Shown in pieces: positions 7,321 through 15,682 of a DNA stretch of 50,528 bases. Numbering within the stretch: the stretch's first letter is position 1; every line of letters starts with the position of its first letter. The notes below the pieces were generated by a model, which did no database searches, was not told the DNA's origin, and saw only the letters and a program-made list of their open reading frames with translations. Origin of the DNA: Terriglobia bacterium (GTDB taxonomy: Bacteria > Acidobacteriota > Terriglobia > UBA7540); the NCBI GenBank assembly GCA_030041095.1, contig JASHON010000049.1, positions 1 to 50,528 on the forward strand. Reading direction: 5' to 3'. The position numbers were made by a program, and so were the translations under genes.

Positions 7321-10233
7321 CTATGGCTCGTGAAAATCCATAGAGACGATTTCCTGCGTGCCGGCGTCCTTGAGCACGAGCGGCGAGTCGCCGGGTCCCA
7401 AGCCAAGCCACTCACCATAATATCCCGTCGTCCGCAACCCCCTCAGGCTCACGACCTGCTTAACCTTCCGGTTGCTAATGCTCACGCGCAAAATTGCTGG
7501 CTTCCCCTCACCCAGGAAATAGACATGCTTGCTGTCCCCGGACCAGCATGGATAGGCCGCGTTTCCGCCGGTAAACAGCAGGGACCATTTATGAGCCTTG
7601 AAATCATAGAGCCTCAGGCTCAACGCGCTGGTCGGCATGGCGACCAGGTAGCGCCCGTCGGGCGACCACTGTGGGGAATAAAATCCCTGCGAGCCAGGAA
7701 CGATCGAATCCTGACCGGTTTTGAGATTAAAAATGTAAAGCGCGGATAACACAGACTTGTCCGGGCCGGAGGCACTGTACGCAACCGAGCCTCCGTCGGG
7801 CGACCAGGTCGGGTCGGCTTGGAAAGTATCGCTGCTATCCGGCACGAGTTCCCGTGGCGTTCCTCCATCGGCTGAAACCAGGTAAATGCGCGGAACTTTC
7901 CCCGTCTCGAGCGTGGAAAACACAAGCTCCTTTCCATTCGGGGACCAGCGGGGCCCCATGGCGTAAAGCGGTGGGAAACTGAGTTCGAGTTTTTCGCTTC
8001 CGTCTATCTTGCTCCTCCAAAGCGTTCCTTCAGGGAACAAAACGTAGGCGAACCACTGCCCGTCGTTCGAGAAAGCCACGTCCTGCGCCGAGATGCCGCC
8101 GAGAAAGGGCGCAAAAGCTTTGGCCTTCGCGTCATAGCGCTCAAGTTCTCCGCGCGAGAGAGCTTCCACCGCGAAGAGCCTTTTCCCGTCTTTGCCGGGA
8201 AGAACATAGTCGCCGCGGTACGTAATCGCCCCGGCCGTAAGCTGAACGGGCGCGCGGCTGGTCTTGTGCAACAGGCTTCCGGTTTCTCTCCGCGCCCAGA
8301 TCTGGGCGCCTGCCTCGAACGCATAGTAGTTTCCGTCTGGCGTCCAGCTTCCGCAGCACTTGCTGATCCCGGGTTTCCATCCCGGCAGGAAGCGATGGAG
8401 GTTTTTGCCGCCGGACGAGATTTGCCAGATGCTCTGCGCCTGAAAAATATTGCCGACTGTGAATCGTATCTCGCTTCCGTCGGGCGACCATGCGAGATCG
8501 TACGCCGGGCCTGGCAGCGATGCGAGCCTAACGGCGTGGGTCCCATCAGCGTTGGCGAGATAGAGGTAAGTCTGGCCCGAATAAACCAACTTTTCACCGT
8601 TCGGGGACCATGCGCCGTCGAATGTCGCCTTCGCGAGTCTGCGCGGCGAACCGCCCAGGGTAGGCACAGCCCATAAGGCGCAGTTAGCGCAGGTCGAACC
8701 CTCAGACATGAGCAGTTGCGAACCGTCCGGCGAAATGTTCAGGGGATACATGGCCGGTGAGAGAGCTTGCATTGAAACCACCTCACCTCCCGCCACGGAA
8801 ACCTGAGCCAGGGCTGGTGATGGCGGGTTCTCTTGGAAGTAAAGCCGTGAACCGTCCGTTCCGATCAGGAGCTTGGGCGCCGCGTCATGGGTAAGCTGGA
8901 CGAATCCGGAAACCGAGGGGGGAGGCAGCGGCGAGCGAAACAGGTAAGCGAGCGCGGCAATCCCTGCGATGGCGGCGAGCGCCCACGGCAGGACGCGGTG
9001 CAACGGCGCACGGCGTGCTGCCTCGACAGCGATGATAGGAGCCGCTTTCGAACTCGCCCCTGCCGCCGGGGCGGTACGAACGGAAGTTGTGTCGCGCTGC
9101 AGGCGCTTCAAATCGGCGAGGATGTCGGCGGCGTGCTGGTAGCGCAGGTCGCGATCTTTTTCGAGCGCTTTGTTGATGACTTCTTCGAACCTCGGCGGCA
9201 GATGAGGATTGAGCTCAAGCGGCGGCTTCGGCTGCTGGGAGAGAATGGCGTTAAAAATGACGGCGGTCGTCGAGCCGGTAAAGGGCTGGCGGCCGGTAGC
9301 CATTTCGTAAAGCACGGCGCCAAAACTGAACAAGTCGGTTCGCGCGTCCAACTCTTCACCGCGCGCCTGCTCTGGGCTCATGTAGGCGACGGTGCCCACG
9401 GTCATGCCCGGGCTGGTCAGGTTGGATTCGTCGATGGAAGCGGTGGGCGCATCCTGTTGGGGCGCAGGAACCAGCGGCGCTACAGGACTCAATTTCGCCA
9501 AACCGAAGTCCAAGACCTTCGCCTGCCCCCGGTTCGTGACGAACACATTCGCCGGCTTGATGTCGCGGTGAATGATGCCCTTGGAGTGCGCGGCCTCGAG
9601 AGCGTCGGCAATTTGGATGGCGAGCTCGAGCAGGGCATCAAGTTCCAGCGCTGGCCTCCAGCCGGCCTGCCGCCCGGAGGGCGGCGCTATGAGCCGCTGT
9701 TTCAGCGTCTGGCCCTCCATGAACTCCATGGCCATGAAGGGCCGGCCATCGTGTTCGCCGATATCGTGAACAATGCAGATGTTCGGGTGATTCAGAGCCG
9801 AAGCGGCACGCGCCTCCAGCGCGAAACGGCTGGTAGCACGGGGATCGCGAGCCATTTCCTCCGGCAAAAACTTGAGGGCGACGAACCGATGCAACCGGGT
9901 ATCCTCGGCTTTGCAGACGACGCCCATCCCCCCGCCGCCGAGCCTCTCAACCACCTTGTAGTGCGAAACCGTTTGCCCAATCAATGGCTCGGCTCCCGTG
10001 GCCGAATTGCCTCCGACTATCACTTGCGCCCATGCCTTCGCGGCTACGTCGAGCGCCGGCGATTCCAGAAACTCGGCCGCGCGCCCCTCCTGCGCCAGCA
10101 GCGCCTCCACCTCGCGGCAAAGTGCCTCATCGCCCGCGCAGGCCTGCTGGAGGAATCCATGCCGCTGGCCGGCGCTCGAAGCCAGTGCGGCATGATAAAG
10201 CTCTTCGATTTTCCTCCACCGCTCAGGATCCAT
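7321..10233 (-). CDS. transmembrane Ser/Thr protein kinase with C-terminal TolB/WD40-like propeller
   Basis: The chosen start (ATG 10231-10233, GAGAGG upstream) gives 970 residues beginning [17 protein letters not shown], a start typical of Acidobacteriota kinases. Kinase motifs are complete: [13 protein letters not shown], the VALK lysine at residue 121, HRDIKPAN with Asp224, DFGLA with Asp242, and [10 protein letters not shown] membrane segment (residues 414-432) separates the cytoplasmic kinase from a region with repeated W-S-P-D/N-G motifs (for example [36 protein letters not shown]), the pattern of TolB/PD40 beta-propeller blades that bind ligands or proteins outside. Residues 183-197 look like an in-frame insertion. 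The ECF sigma factor gene lies 50 bp upstream on the same strand, so the two probably act in one signalling circuit. Confidence 0.92.
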   Translation of the reverse strand: MDPERWRKIEELYHAALASSAGQRHGFLQQACAGDEALCREVEALLAQEGRAAEFLESPALDVAAKAWAQVIVGGNSATGAEPLIGQTVSHYKVVERLGGGGMGVVCKAEDTRLHRFVALKFLPEEMARDPRATSRFALEARAASALNHPNICIVHDIGEHDGRPFMAMEFMEGQTLKQRLIAPPSGRQAGWRPALELDALLELAIQIADALEAAHSKGIIHRDIKPANVFVTNRGQAKVLDFGLAKLSPVAPLVPAPQQDAPTASIDESNLTSPGMTVGTVAYMSPEQARGEELDARTDLFSFGAVLYEMATGRQPFTGSTTAVIFNAILSQQPKPPLELNPHLPPRFEEVINKALEKDRDLRYQHAADILADLKRLQRDTTSVRTAPAAGASSKAAPIIAVEAARRAPLHRVLPWALAAIAGIAALAYLFRSPLPPPSVSGFVQLTHDAAPKLLIGTDGSRLYFQENPPSPALAQVSVAGGEVVSMQALSPAMYPLNISPDGSQLLMSEGSTCANCALWAVPTLGGSPRRLAKATFDGAWSPNGEKLVYSGQTYLYLANADGTHAVRLASLPGPAYDLAWSPDGSEIRFTVGNIFQAQSIWQISSGGKNLHRFLPGWKPGISKCCGSWTPDGNYYAFEAGAQIWARRETGSLLHKTSRAPVQLTAGAITYRGDYVLPGKDGKRLFAVEALSRGELERYDAKAKAFAPFLGGISAQDVAFSNDGQWFAYVLFPEGTLWRSKIDGSEKLELSFPPLYAMGPRWSPNGKELVFSTLETGKVPRIYLVSADGGTPRELVPDSSDTFQADPTWSPDGGSVAYSASGPDKSVLSALYIFNLKTGQDSIVPGSQGFYSPQWSPDGRYLVAMPTSALSLRLYDFKAHKWSLLFTGGNAAYPCWSGDSKHVYFLGEGKPAILRVSISNRKVKQVVSLRGLRTTGYYGEWLGLGPGDSPLVLKDAGTQEIVSMDFHEP

Positions 10234-10283
10234 TGCCCCTCTCACGCATCGCCGTAGCCGGGACCAGAGGCTGCCCTTCCCGC

Positions 10284-10856
10284 TCACCGTTGTTCGCTCG
10301 CCATCTCCTGCAACAGCCACGCCTTCGCCAGCTTCCAGTCGCGTTTGACTGTCTCGGGAGAAACCTTCAACACTGCCGCCGTCTCGTCCACGCTCAGCCC
10401 GCCGAAGAAGCGCAGCTCCACCACCTGTGACTTCCGCGCATCAAATGCTTCGAGCGCCTTCAGGCTCGCATCTAAGGCGGCCAGGTCCGTGGATGGCTCA
10501 GCGGAGACGAGCAGCGCCCCATCCAAATTGACCCGAGGCGCGCCCCCGCCCCGCTTCTGATATCCCTTGGAGCGAGCGAAATCCGTGAGCACTCGCCGCA
10601 TCAGCCGCGCGCATACCGCAAGAAAATGCGTGCGGTCCTGCCACGCCACTCTTCGAATGTCCACGAGCCGCAGGTAGACCTCATTGATGAGGGCCGCGGT
10701 CTCGAGCGTGTGGCCCGGACGCTCCTGCGCCATGTAGCGATGCGCCCGGCGGCGCAGTTCCGCGTGGACAAGGGGAATCAGCTTCTCGAGCGCCTCCTCA
10801 TCCCCTCCACTCCACGCTCTAAGAAGCCCGGTGACGTCGTGGTCCGGCCCTTCCAT
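10284..10856 (-). CDS. ECF-type RNA polymerase sigma factor
   Basis: Starting at the ATG at 10854-10856 the product has 190 residues; a longer frame to 10922 adds 22 residues unlike the family. Region 2 covers [35 protein letters not shown] and [14 protein letters not shown]. Region 4 covers [39 protein letters not shown], with a clear helix-turn-helix for -35 recognition. It resembles the ECF subgroup common in Acidobacteriota and Planctomycetes next to Ser/Thr kinases. No anti-sigma gene is present; the downstream kinase, probably co-transcribed, may control it by phosphorylation (inference). A 16-bp direct repeat lies 67-98 bp upstream of the start and could be its own control site. Confidence 0.9.
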   Translation of the reverse strand: MEGPDHDVTGLLRAWSGGDEEALEKLIPLVHAELRRRAHRYMAQERPGHTLETAALINEVYLRLVDIRRVAWQDRTHFLAVCARLMRRVLTDFARSKGYQKRGGGAPRVNLDGALLVSAEPSTDLAALDASLKALEAFDARKSQVVELRFFGGLSVDETAAVLKVSPETVKRDWKLAKAWLLQEMASEQR

Positions 10857-10922
10857 CGTCTCGCTCCGGTGACTCCTGTGGATGAATGAAACGGTACCAC
10901 GTTGAAGCCTGTTTATCCACAC

Positions 10923-10954
10923 GTCTCGTTACCTTTTTGTCTCGTTACCTTTTT
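10923..10954. repeat. 16-bp tandem direct repeat in the sigma gene upstream region
   Basis: Two perfect adjacent copies of GTCTCGTTACCTTTTT lie at 10923-10938 and 10939-10954. On the minus strand each reads AAAAAGGTAACGAGAC and lies 67-98 bp upstream of the sigma factor start. The GGTAAC element resembles the AAC-containing -35 elements used by ECF sigma factors. It lies between the divergent sigma and secreted-protein genes, so it could act on either. Confidence 0.6.
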
Positions 10955-11032
10955 CGTTCGGCGTTCTCGCCTTACTCATCGAGGGCGCCAAACGCGCTCC
11001 CAAATTTTGAAATCAGCATAAGGAGGTGGGTC

Positions 11033-11488
11033 ATGAACTCACTGAAAAAATCAAACGGAATGAAGTACGTGGCTCTGGCGGCGCTGGCGGTAATACTCGG
11101 CAGCGGGCTTGCCAGCGCCCAAGAGAGCATCAAGGCGAAGGGCGAATTCAACCTACCCTTCACCGCCCAGTTGGGCAGGATGACGCTTACTCCGGGACAA
11201 TATTCGTTCACGATGCGGACGGGTGACCTCGGCTTGCCTTGGATCACCGTGCGGCGCGGGACCGAGGGTGTGGGCATCGTTGCGGCCTATGTGGTGCACA
11301 ACCGGCATTCGTCCAAAGCCAGCTACCTGACCGCTGTTTCAGCCGCCGAAGGATACCGAATCACCTCGCTGCAGCTCAGCAACCCCGGCGTCGAGTTGAG
11401 GTTTGATACCCCTACAACGGAACCCCTTGAGGCTGCTCAGACGGCGCGGACATCCCGGCATCTGCCGGTTCTCGTGGCCTCAAAGTGA
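11033..11488 (+). CDS. small secreted protein of unknown function
   Basis: The ATG at 11033-11035 follows AGGAGG at 11021-11026. The 151-residue product has a signal peptide (KYVALAALAVILGSGLASAQ) and a predicted mature region starting ESIKAKGEFNLPFTAQLG. It is rich in beta-strand-like segments (GQYSFTMRTG, WITVRRGTEGVGIVAAYVV). The pattern of a short secreted protein with a pair of hydrophobic strands and an SxKASYLTAVSA segment is one I associate with Acidobacteriota hypothetical proteins, but I cannot name a family. It is transcribed divergently from the sigma factor gene and is followed by a hairpin, so it is probably a single-gene unit. It may be a target of the adjacent sigma factor (speculative). 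Confidence 0.72.
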   Translation: MNSLKKSNGMKYVALAALAVILGSGLASAQESIKAKGEFNLPFTAQLGRMTLTPGQYSFTMRTGDLGLPWITVRRGTEGVGIVAAYVVHNRHSSKASYLTAVSAAEGYRITSLQLSNPGVELRFDTPTTEPLEAAQTARTSRHLPVLVASK

Positions 11489-11503
11489 GCGTGGAACCCG
11501 GCT

Positions 11504-11532
11504 ACGGTCCCGATGGAGGGAATCGGGACCGT
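11504..11532 (+). terminator. strong hairpin after the secreted-protein gene
   Basis: ACGGTCCCGAT (11504-11514) pairs perfectly with ATCGGGACCGT (11522-11532) across a 7-nt loop, 15 bp after the stop codon. No T-run follows, so it is either a Rho-assisted or stabilising 3' hairpin. A further copy of AATCGGGACCG occurs at 11561-11571 without a partner. Confidence 0.5.
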
Positions 11533-11753
11533 GTGCTTCCGGGCTGTCCCGCTGCACGTCAATCGGGACCGGAAGGAACCTGGGGGTGTTGAGCGAATTG
11601 CCTTAGCCTAACGGTGGTTGACTGGTGCGTGAGATCACAAAGCTCTGAGGACAGACCTACATGTGGATGACGGGCTTTCTAAAGCCGAGGCTGCCCATAG
11701 CCTGGAGGAACCTCCGCACGCCCGCGCTGAAGGGTTGGCCCGAGCGAACGCGT

Positions 11754-12164
11754 TTACGCCAGTAGGTTGAGGAAGGCCCGTGGAGTCAGGATTGGAGGCT
11801 CAGCGTTCTTCATCTCACACAGATGTGGATCTCCGGAGATGAGAAAGTCGGCCGATTGCGAGCCGGCAAGCGCGAGCAGGTAGTCATCTCCGGGATCGGG
11901 AGTGAGTCCGGGCGCAGGTTCCCCATCGGGACACTCGATTGCAAAACGGCGGAGAAATGCGACGTAAGCTTTGACCTCTCGTTCGGAAACGTATGGCCTG
12001 AACTTCTGCCGTAGGAGAACGCGGTGCAGTTCAGCGACAAGTTTATGGGATACTAAAAGTTCGAAAGTGCCGTTAATCCAGGCTCGGACCAGCTCTCGCG
12101 GCGCCCCTCTGGCGGAAATTAAGGCGGCGACCAGCACACCAGGATCGATGACGACACGAAGCAT
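11754..12164 (-). CDS. PIN-domain toxin (putative toxin-antitoxin PIN family)
   Basis: This 136-residue protein has the PIN-fold acidic residues: Asp in VVIDPGVLVAAL near the N-terminus, Glu in LVAELHRVLLR, Asp in PDPGDDYLLALA and Asp in LISGDPHL. PIN toxins are Mg2+-dependent ribonucleases that cleave tRNA, rRNA or mRNA. The length and the RVVIDPGVLVAALIS start fit the COG1569-type family. The ATG (12162-12164) directly abuts the TAA of the antitoxin gene (12165-12167), so the two are translationally coupled in antitoxin-toxin order. Confidence 0.85.
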   Translation of the reverse strand: MLRVVIDPGVLVAALISARGAPRELVRAWINGTFELLVSHKLVAELHRVLLRQKFRPYVSEREVKAYVAFLRRFAIECPDGEPAPGLTPDPGDDYLLALAGSQSADFLISGDPHLCEMKNAEPPILTPRAFLNLLA

Positions 12165-12386
12165 TTACGGCCGCCGGCTTCGGTGTAGTTCCCCGTAAGC
12201 CAGATTCAGAGCTTCTTTTTCGCTGAGCGACGCGCGCCGACCGGCGCTTTCGAGCAACTCCATGCCTAGGTAAGACCGTAGCGCCTGTTCCACCACCTGA
12301 TACTCGCGCTGCCCCGAACGGGCAGCAGCCACTTTTACAGCTCGCAGGAGCCCGTCTTCCAGATATACGGTCGTCTTGCGTTTCAT
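12165..12386 (-). CDS. ribbon-helix-helix antitoxin partner of the PIN toxin
   Basis: This 73-residue protein starts MKRKTTVYLEDGLLRAVKVA. The N-terminal beta-strand followed by two helices (AARSGQREYQVVEQALRSYL) is the CopG/Arc ribbon-helix-helix fold, which binds operator DNA as a dimer. The C-terminal tail (SLSEKEALNLAYGELHRSRRP) would wrap the toxin. Upstream spacing to GGA is short and weak as a ribosome-binding site. The pair probably autorepresses through the region just upstream. Confidence 0.78.
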   Translation of the reverse strand: MKRKTTVYLEDGLLRAVKVAAARSGQREYQVVEQALRSYLGMELLESAGRRASLSEKEALNLAYGELHRSRRP

Positions 12387-12542
12387 AGGCTTCCATTTTA
12401 ACAGAAAAAGGTAATGCCGTCACAACCAGAACAGGAGGGATGTTTCATGGCCTATCGTCTCAGTCATACCGGGGACGTACACCTGGAGGAGGACCACTAT
12501 TCATGCCGCACTTGGGGCAGAAGGATTCAAGCGGCAATGACT

Positions 12543-13415
12543 TCACCTGCTTGTTCGAGATTCCCACGCTTTCTCAAATCCTCTGCGGCCGGCTTCGATC
12601 ACCCAGGCCGGGTCTCGCCGCCATAACGAATCGGGGAAGTGGTGGGCAGAAAAAATCTCGAGGCAATACGCACCGTCATAACCCGCGGCTTCGATCGCGC
12701 CTAACAAATCAGAAAGATCGATCATTCCCTGGCCGGGCAACACGCGGTCCGCAATGCTTCGCGGTTCTTCACGCGGCCAATCACAGATGTGCACGCCAAA
12801 AATTCGCGTTCCAAGCGACCGGATGCGGCGGGCGATGTCCGGCTCTTGCCACACGTGCCAGACGTCCAGCATCAGGCCGAAATTAGGATGATCCACGTCG
12901 TGGATTAATTGGACTGCGCCGTCCAGCGACCATATGAAGCTCTCCACATTCATCATGATGGGGCTTAAGGGCTCGAACATGATTCGCATGCCGTGATCGG
13001 CGGCATAGCGGGACAGATCCGGATAGAGTTTGCGCGCCGTCTCGTGAGCCAGCCGGAAGTTATGGTCAGGGGCCCTTCCGGCGATGGTCACTAAAGGAAG
13101 ATTCTGGCCTGGAAAGCATTCAGCAAACAGATCGATGGTGGCCCGATAGCGTTGCATGCGCTCCCGCGGGTCATCCAGGTCAGGACACATGGAGTCTTTG
13201 AACAGCGCATGGACGCGAGGCTGGACGCTGGTCACTTTCAGTCCATTTTCTCTCACGATGGCGAGTTGCTCCCGCGCGCGACCTGAATCAGTCGATAGCT
13301 TGCGCTCGCAGATCTCAATTCCCGTCACGCCGAGCCGCCGGTAAAGCGCCACGTCGGTTTCAAATGTCTGGTCCCAGGTCGTGAATTCGCTGACAGAAAA
13401 CACCGGATGCTTCAT
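12543..13415 (-). CDS. sugar phosphate isomerase/epimerase-like TIM-barrel protein
   Basis: This 290-residue protein belongs to the xylose-isomerase-like/AP-endonuclease-2 TIM-barrel superfamily. Characteristic segments are GVTGIEICERKL, NLPLVTIAG, the metal-site Glu in GMRIMFEPLSP, the Asp/His pair in FGLMLDVWHVWQEPD, FGVHICDWPRE and a final Glu in AYCLEIFS. Members are Mn2+/Co2+-dependent sugar or cyclitol epimerases, isomerases or dehydratases (IolE, IolI, AlsE types). It lies next to a secreted GH10 xylanase on the same strand, separated by a 175-bp gap with a large hairpin, so a role in pentose or uronate catabolism is plausible but unproven. Confidence 0.8.
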   Translation of the reverse strand: MKHPVFSVSEFTTWDQTFETDVALYRRLGVTGIEICERKLSTDSGRAREQLAIVRENGLKVTSVQPRVHALFKDSMCPDLDDPRERMQRYRATIDLFAECFPGQNLPLVTIAGRAPDHNFRLAHETARKLYPDLSRYAADHGMRIMFEPLSPIMMNVESFIWSLDGAVQLIHDVDHPNFGLMLDVWHVWQEPDIARRIRSLGTRIFGVHICDWPREEPRSIADRVLPGQGMIDLSDLLGAIEAAGYDGAYCLEIFSAHHFPDSLWRRDPAWVIEAGRRGFEKAWESRTSR

Positions 13416-13475
13416 CTCTCCAAATTAAAGAAAACAGCAACCCTGCGCAAATGCATCAAGCGCCATTCCTAACCC

Positions 13476-13563
13476 CTCAGTTTCACAGCCGTGGCGCCGC
13501 CGTCCCGGCGGCAAACGCCGGCAAGATGCCGGCGCCACAGCAACCTCTGAGCCTGAAACTGAG
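13476..13563. repeat. nested inverted repeat between the isomerase and xylanase genes
   Basis: An outer stem CTCAGTTTCA (13476-13485)/TGAAACTGAG (13554-13563) encloses an inner stem GTGGCGCCG (13491-13499)/CGGCGCCAC (13530-13538), with further GC pairing inside. The GC-rich core resembles a smaller element at 40767-40786. It may serve as a terminator for the GH10 transcript or be a dispersed hairpin repeat. Confidence 0.6.
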
Positions 13564-13590
13564 AGCAGAGACGCCACTTGAAGACAGCGG

Positions 13591-14712
13591 CTAACGCTCG
13601 CTGACAGATTGCTCGAAGCGAATCCGCCGTTCCTTGATTTGCCGGTCTCGCTGAAGGGCCTGCCGGAAAGCGTCGATCACCGCGTCATAAGCCGGCTTTG
13701 GACGGTAGTCAGCGTTCAAGAGCAGGGCTGCGCCTTTTTTCCCCATCGTATAAGCGGGAAGCCACGAATACCGGTCCGTAAATCCCCACGTCTGAAACGC
13801 GGTGCAGGCGGGGATTGCGGCGCACGTCCGGGCGACCTTGGCGTAGATTTTCGCCTGCCGGCTCAATTCGGAAGCGGATGCCGTCCCATTGGAATCAATC
13901 GGCAGCGCCACGTCCATCTCCGTAATTTGAACTTCCACGCCCAGTTTCGCCAGCCGCCTGATATTGGCGGCCATGCCCCTCGGCAGGGCCCTGGACGAAA
14001 CCACATGCAATTGCAGACCCACGCCATCGATCGGAATGCCCTCCTGTTTGAACTTCTTCACCATGGCGTAAATGGCATTTGACTTGGCGTCGATGCCCTC
14101 GGCTGCGTAGTCGTTATAAAACAGCAGGGCGTGCGGGTCAGCCTGGTGAGCCCAACGGAACGCTTGCGCAATGTAGGCCGTGCCCTGACGGGCCAGCCCA
14201 ATTCCCGGCCGATCCAGCCAGATGGAGTGGCTGAGCCGCCCGTCGCTATCGAAGGCTTCGTTCACCACATCCCAGGCGAAAACCTCTCCGCGATAATGCC
14301 GGGCCACCGTCTGAATGTGCTGCTTCATCATCTGCCGCAGCTCGCGCGGCGTAAACTGGCCACGCGTCAACCATTCCGGGTTAAACTTGCCCCACAGCAG
14401 GTTGTGCCCGCGAACTTTCATGCCGTGGGCCCCGGCAAAAGCCACCACCTGGTCGCCGGGGCCGAAGTTGAATTTCCCTTTTGCTGGTTCCGTCACCCTC
14501 CACTTCATCACGTTTTCGGGCTCAACCATGTTGAATTCGCGCGCCAGGGTCCTCGCGTATTCAGGATTGGAAAAAAGAGCAGGATTCACCGCCGTTCCCA
14601 CAAGCAGCCCAATCCTTTCCGCCGCCTGCCGCAACGTTTCCGCCCGTCCGGCCATGCTGCCTGCCAGAATCGACAAGATAACCAGCGCGCTAAGATGCCA
14701 TTTGATTTTCAT
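13591..14712 (-). CDS. secreted endo-1,4-beta-xylanase, glycoside hydrolase family 10
   Basis: The preferred start (ATG 14710-14712) gives 373 residues with a signal peptide (KIKWHLSALVILSILAGSMAGRA); the frame extends upstream to 14838 without a better site. GH10 signatures are ENVMKWRVTEPAKGKFNF, VRGHNLLWG, the acid/base Glu in FAWDVVNEAF, the nucleophile Glu in VEVQITEMDVALP and the aglycone-side FQTWGFTDRYSW. The enzyme hydrolyses the backbone of xylan in the periplasm or outside the cell by a retaining mechanism. Upstream lies a repeat-filled region. Together with the isomerase-like protein it may form a xylan or xylo-oligosaccharide unit. Confidence 0.93.
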   Translation of the reverse strand: MKIKWHLSALVILSILAGSMAGRAETLRQAAERIGLLVGTAVNPALFSNPEYARTLAREFNMVEPENVMKWRVTEPAKGKFNFGPGDQVVAFAGAHGMKVRGHNLLWGKFNPEWLTRGQFTPRELRQMMKQHIQTVARHYRGEVFAWDVVNEAFDSDGRLSHSIWLDRPGIGLARQGTAYIAQAFRWAHQADPHALLFYNDYAAEGIDAKSNAIYAMVKKFKQEGIPIDGVGLQLHVVSSRALPRGMAANIRRLAKLGVEVQITEMDVALPIDSNGTASASELSRQAKIYAKVARTCAAIPACTAFQTWGFTDRYSWLPAYTMGKKGAALLLNADYRPKPAYDAVIDAFRQALQRDRQIKERRIRFEQSVSER

Positions 14713-15195
14713 ACCCTGCCTCGGCGAGTTGTGAATCTGAAAAAGCCGAGCATAGTCTGCACGGCGAAAAAAAAGCAAGCGCGGCGGTTCGCAGACAGGG
14801 CATGACCTCAGCCATACCCTATGGTTTCGACATTTCACACGCCGTTTCCCGGGCGCGCCGGCAGCCGCTTCGGCGCCCCTGTATCAGGGCATGACTTCAG
14901 TCATGCCGCAGTGCGTCGCAAACTCCAACGGCTTCAGCCACTGGCCGGCGCAGCCAAAGGCTAAACACGCCACGGGAAAAGGCCAGTCTGTCATGCTGAG
15001 CGAAGCGAAGCATCTCTGCACGAGACGCGCTGGCGGAGGCTAAGAGTCGAACGAGGCCTGAAGCAGAAGCAACAGATTATCCCCACGATGATTAGATGCT
15101 GCCGGACAACACACCCGCCCCGCCTGCGCATATGGTCCTTGCCTGGGACCTGCGCTCTCTTGCGATGAGAGTCCCATTGCCGTAAGCTGGGCTTC
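14713..15195. other. repeat-filled intergenic region upstream of hicBA
   Basis: No gene is visible. A short partial repeat with the CATGACCTCAGCCAT core lies at 14793-14818, and repeat copy A at 14830-15019. The remaining 175 bp up to the HicB start show no recognisable element except a weak GCTGGG ribosome-binding site before 15196. Confidence 0.5.
14830..15019 (+). repeat. dispersed hairpin repeat, copy A (short form)
   Basis: This starts ACATTTCACACGCCGTTTCC, passes through a 20-nt perfect palindrome (GGCATGACT-TC-AGTCATGCC, in the 14888-14909 area) and ends TCATGCTGAGCGAAGCGAAG. It is collinear with copy B at 15683 but lacks two internal blocks found there (15739-15832 and 15881-16013), so it marks the empty state of both. 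Confidence 0.8.
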
Positions 15196-15402
15196 ATGGA
15201 AGAGATCATTTTCGAAATCATGCAGGAAAGCGACGGAGGCTTTGTGGGCGAGTGCCTTACAGAAGGCATCTTCACTCAGGCCGACACCTGGGAGGAACTG
15301 CGCCGAAACGCAAAGGAAGCGGTGGCGGCCTTTTATTTCGACCGGGCGGAGCGTCCGTCTCGCATCCGGCTCCATTTTGTCCGTGATGAGGTTCTGGCGT
15401 AA
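15196..15402 (+). CDS. hicB: HicB-like antitoxin
   Basis: This 68-residue protein has the HicB partial RNase-H-like fold: IIFEIMQESDGGFVGECL, then EGIFTQADTWEELRRNAKEAVAAFYF, matching the A-C-x-E/G-C and E-A-x-x-N-x-x-x-A helix pattern. It neutralises HicA by covering its catalytic face. It lacks an obvious C-terminal helix-turn-helix, so DNA binding may rest on a ribbon-helix-helix formed elsewhere or be absent. HicA follows after 2 bp. Confidence 0.8.
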   Translation: MEEIIFEIMQESDGGFVGECLTEGIFTQADTWEELRRNAKEAVAAFYFDRAERPSRIRLHFVRDEVLA

Positions 15403-15404
15403 CC

Positions 15405-15647
15405 GTGAGGATTCCGCGTGACCTGAGCGGCGGCGACCTTGTGAAAGCGCTTTGCCGCCACTGGAGCTATCGGGTGGTGCATCAGGAAGGTAGTCACATA
15501 GTTCTTGAGACTGAGGACCCCTCGCATCAGCGCATCGCAGTCCCGGCGCGTCCACAACTGCGCGTAGGAGCCCTGAGCGGAGTCTTGCGCTCCGTAGCGC
15601 GCCACAAGGGCGTGGACCGCGAAGAATTACTTCGCTCACTCCGGTAG
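15405..15647 (+). CDS. hicA: HicA mRNA interferase toxin
   Basis: This 80-residue protein begins at a GTG 2 bp after the hicB stop. The dsRBD-like fold is recognisable: LSGGDLVKALCRHWSYRVVHQEGSHIVLE, with the catalytic His in the G-S-H motif near residue 32, then IAVPARPQLRVGALSGVLRSV, typical of HicA. Such toxins cleave mRNA and tmRNA independently of translation. The order antitoxin-toxin is the less common hicBA arrangement. Repeat copy B follows 36 bp downstream. Confidence 0.85.
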   Translation: MRIPRDLSGGDLVKALCRHWSYRVVHQEGSHIVLETEDPSHQRIAVPARPQLRVGALSGVLRSVARHKGVDREELLRSLR

Positions 15648-15682
15648 CCCTCCATGCCAGAACCTGCCACCGTTAACTCAAT

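Noticed and set aside
8887-10257. 456-codon open frame on the plus strand antisense to the kinase gene
   Set aside because: The minus-strand frame carries complete kinase motifs; the plus frame has no recognisable domain and is a by-product of GC-rich codon use.
12414-12626. Plus-strand frame starting near the RHH antitoxin gene, with a Cys and HLEED segment
   Set aside because: It overlaps the isomerase gene on the other strand and has no domain pattern.
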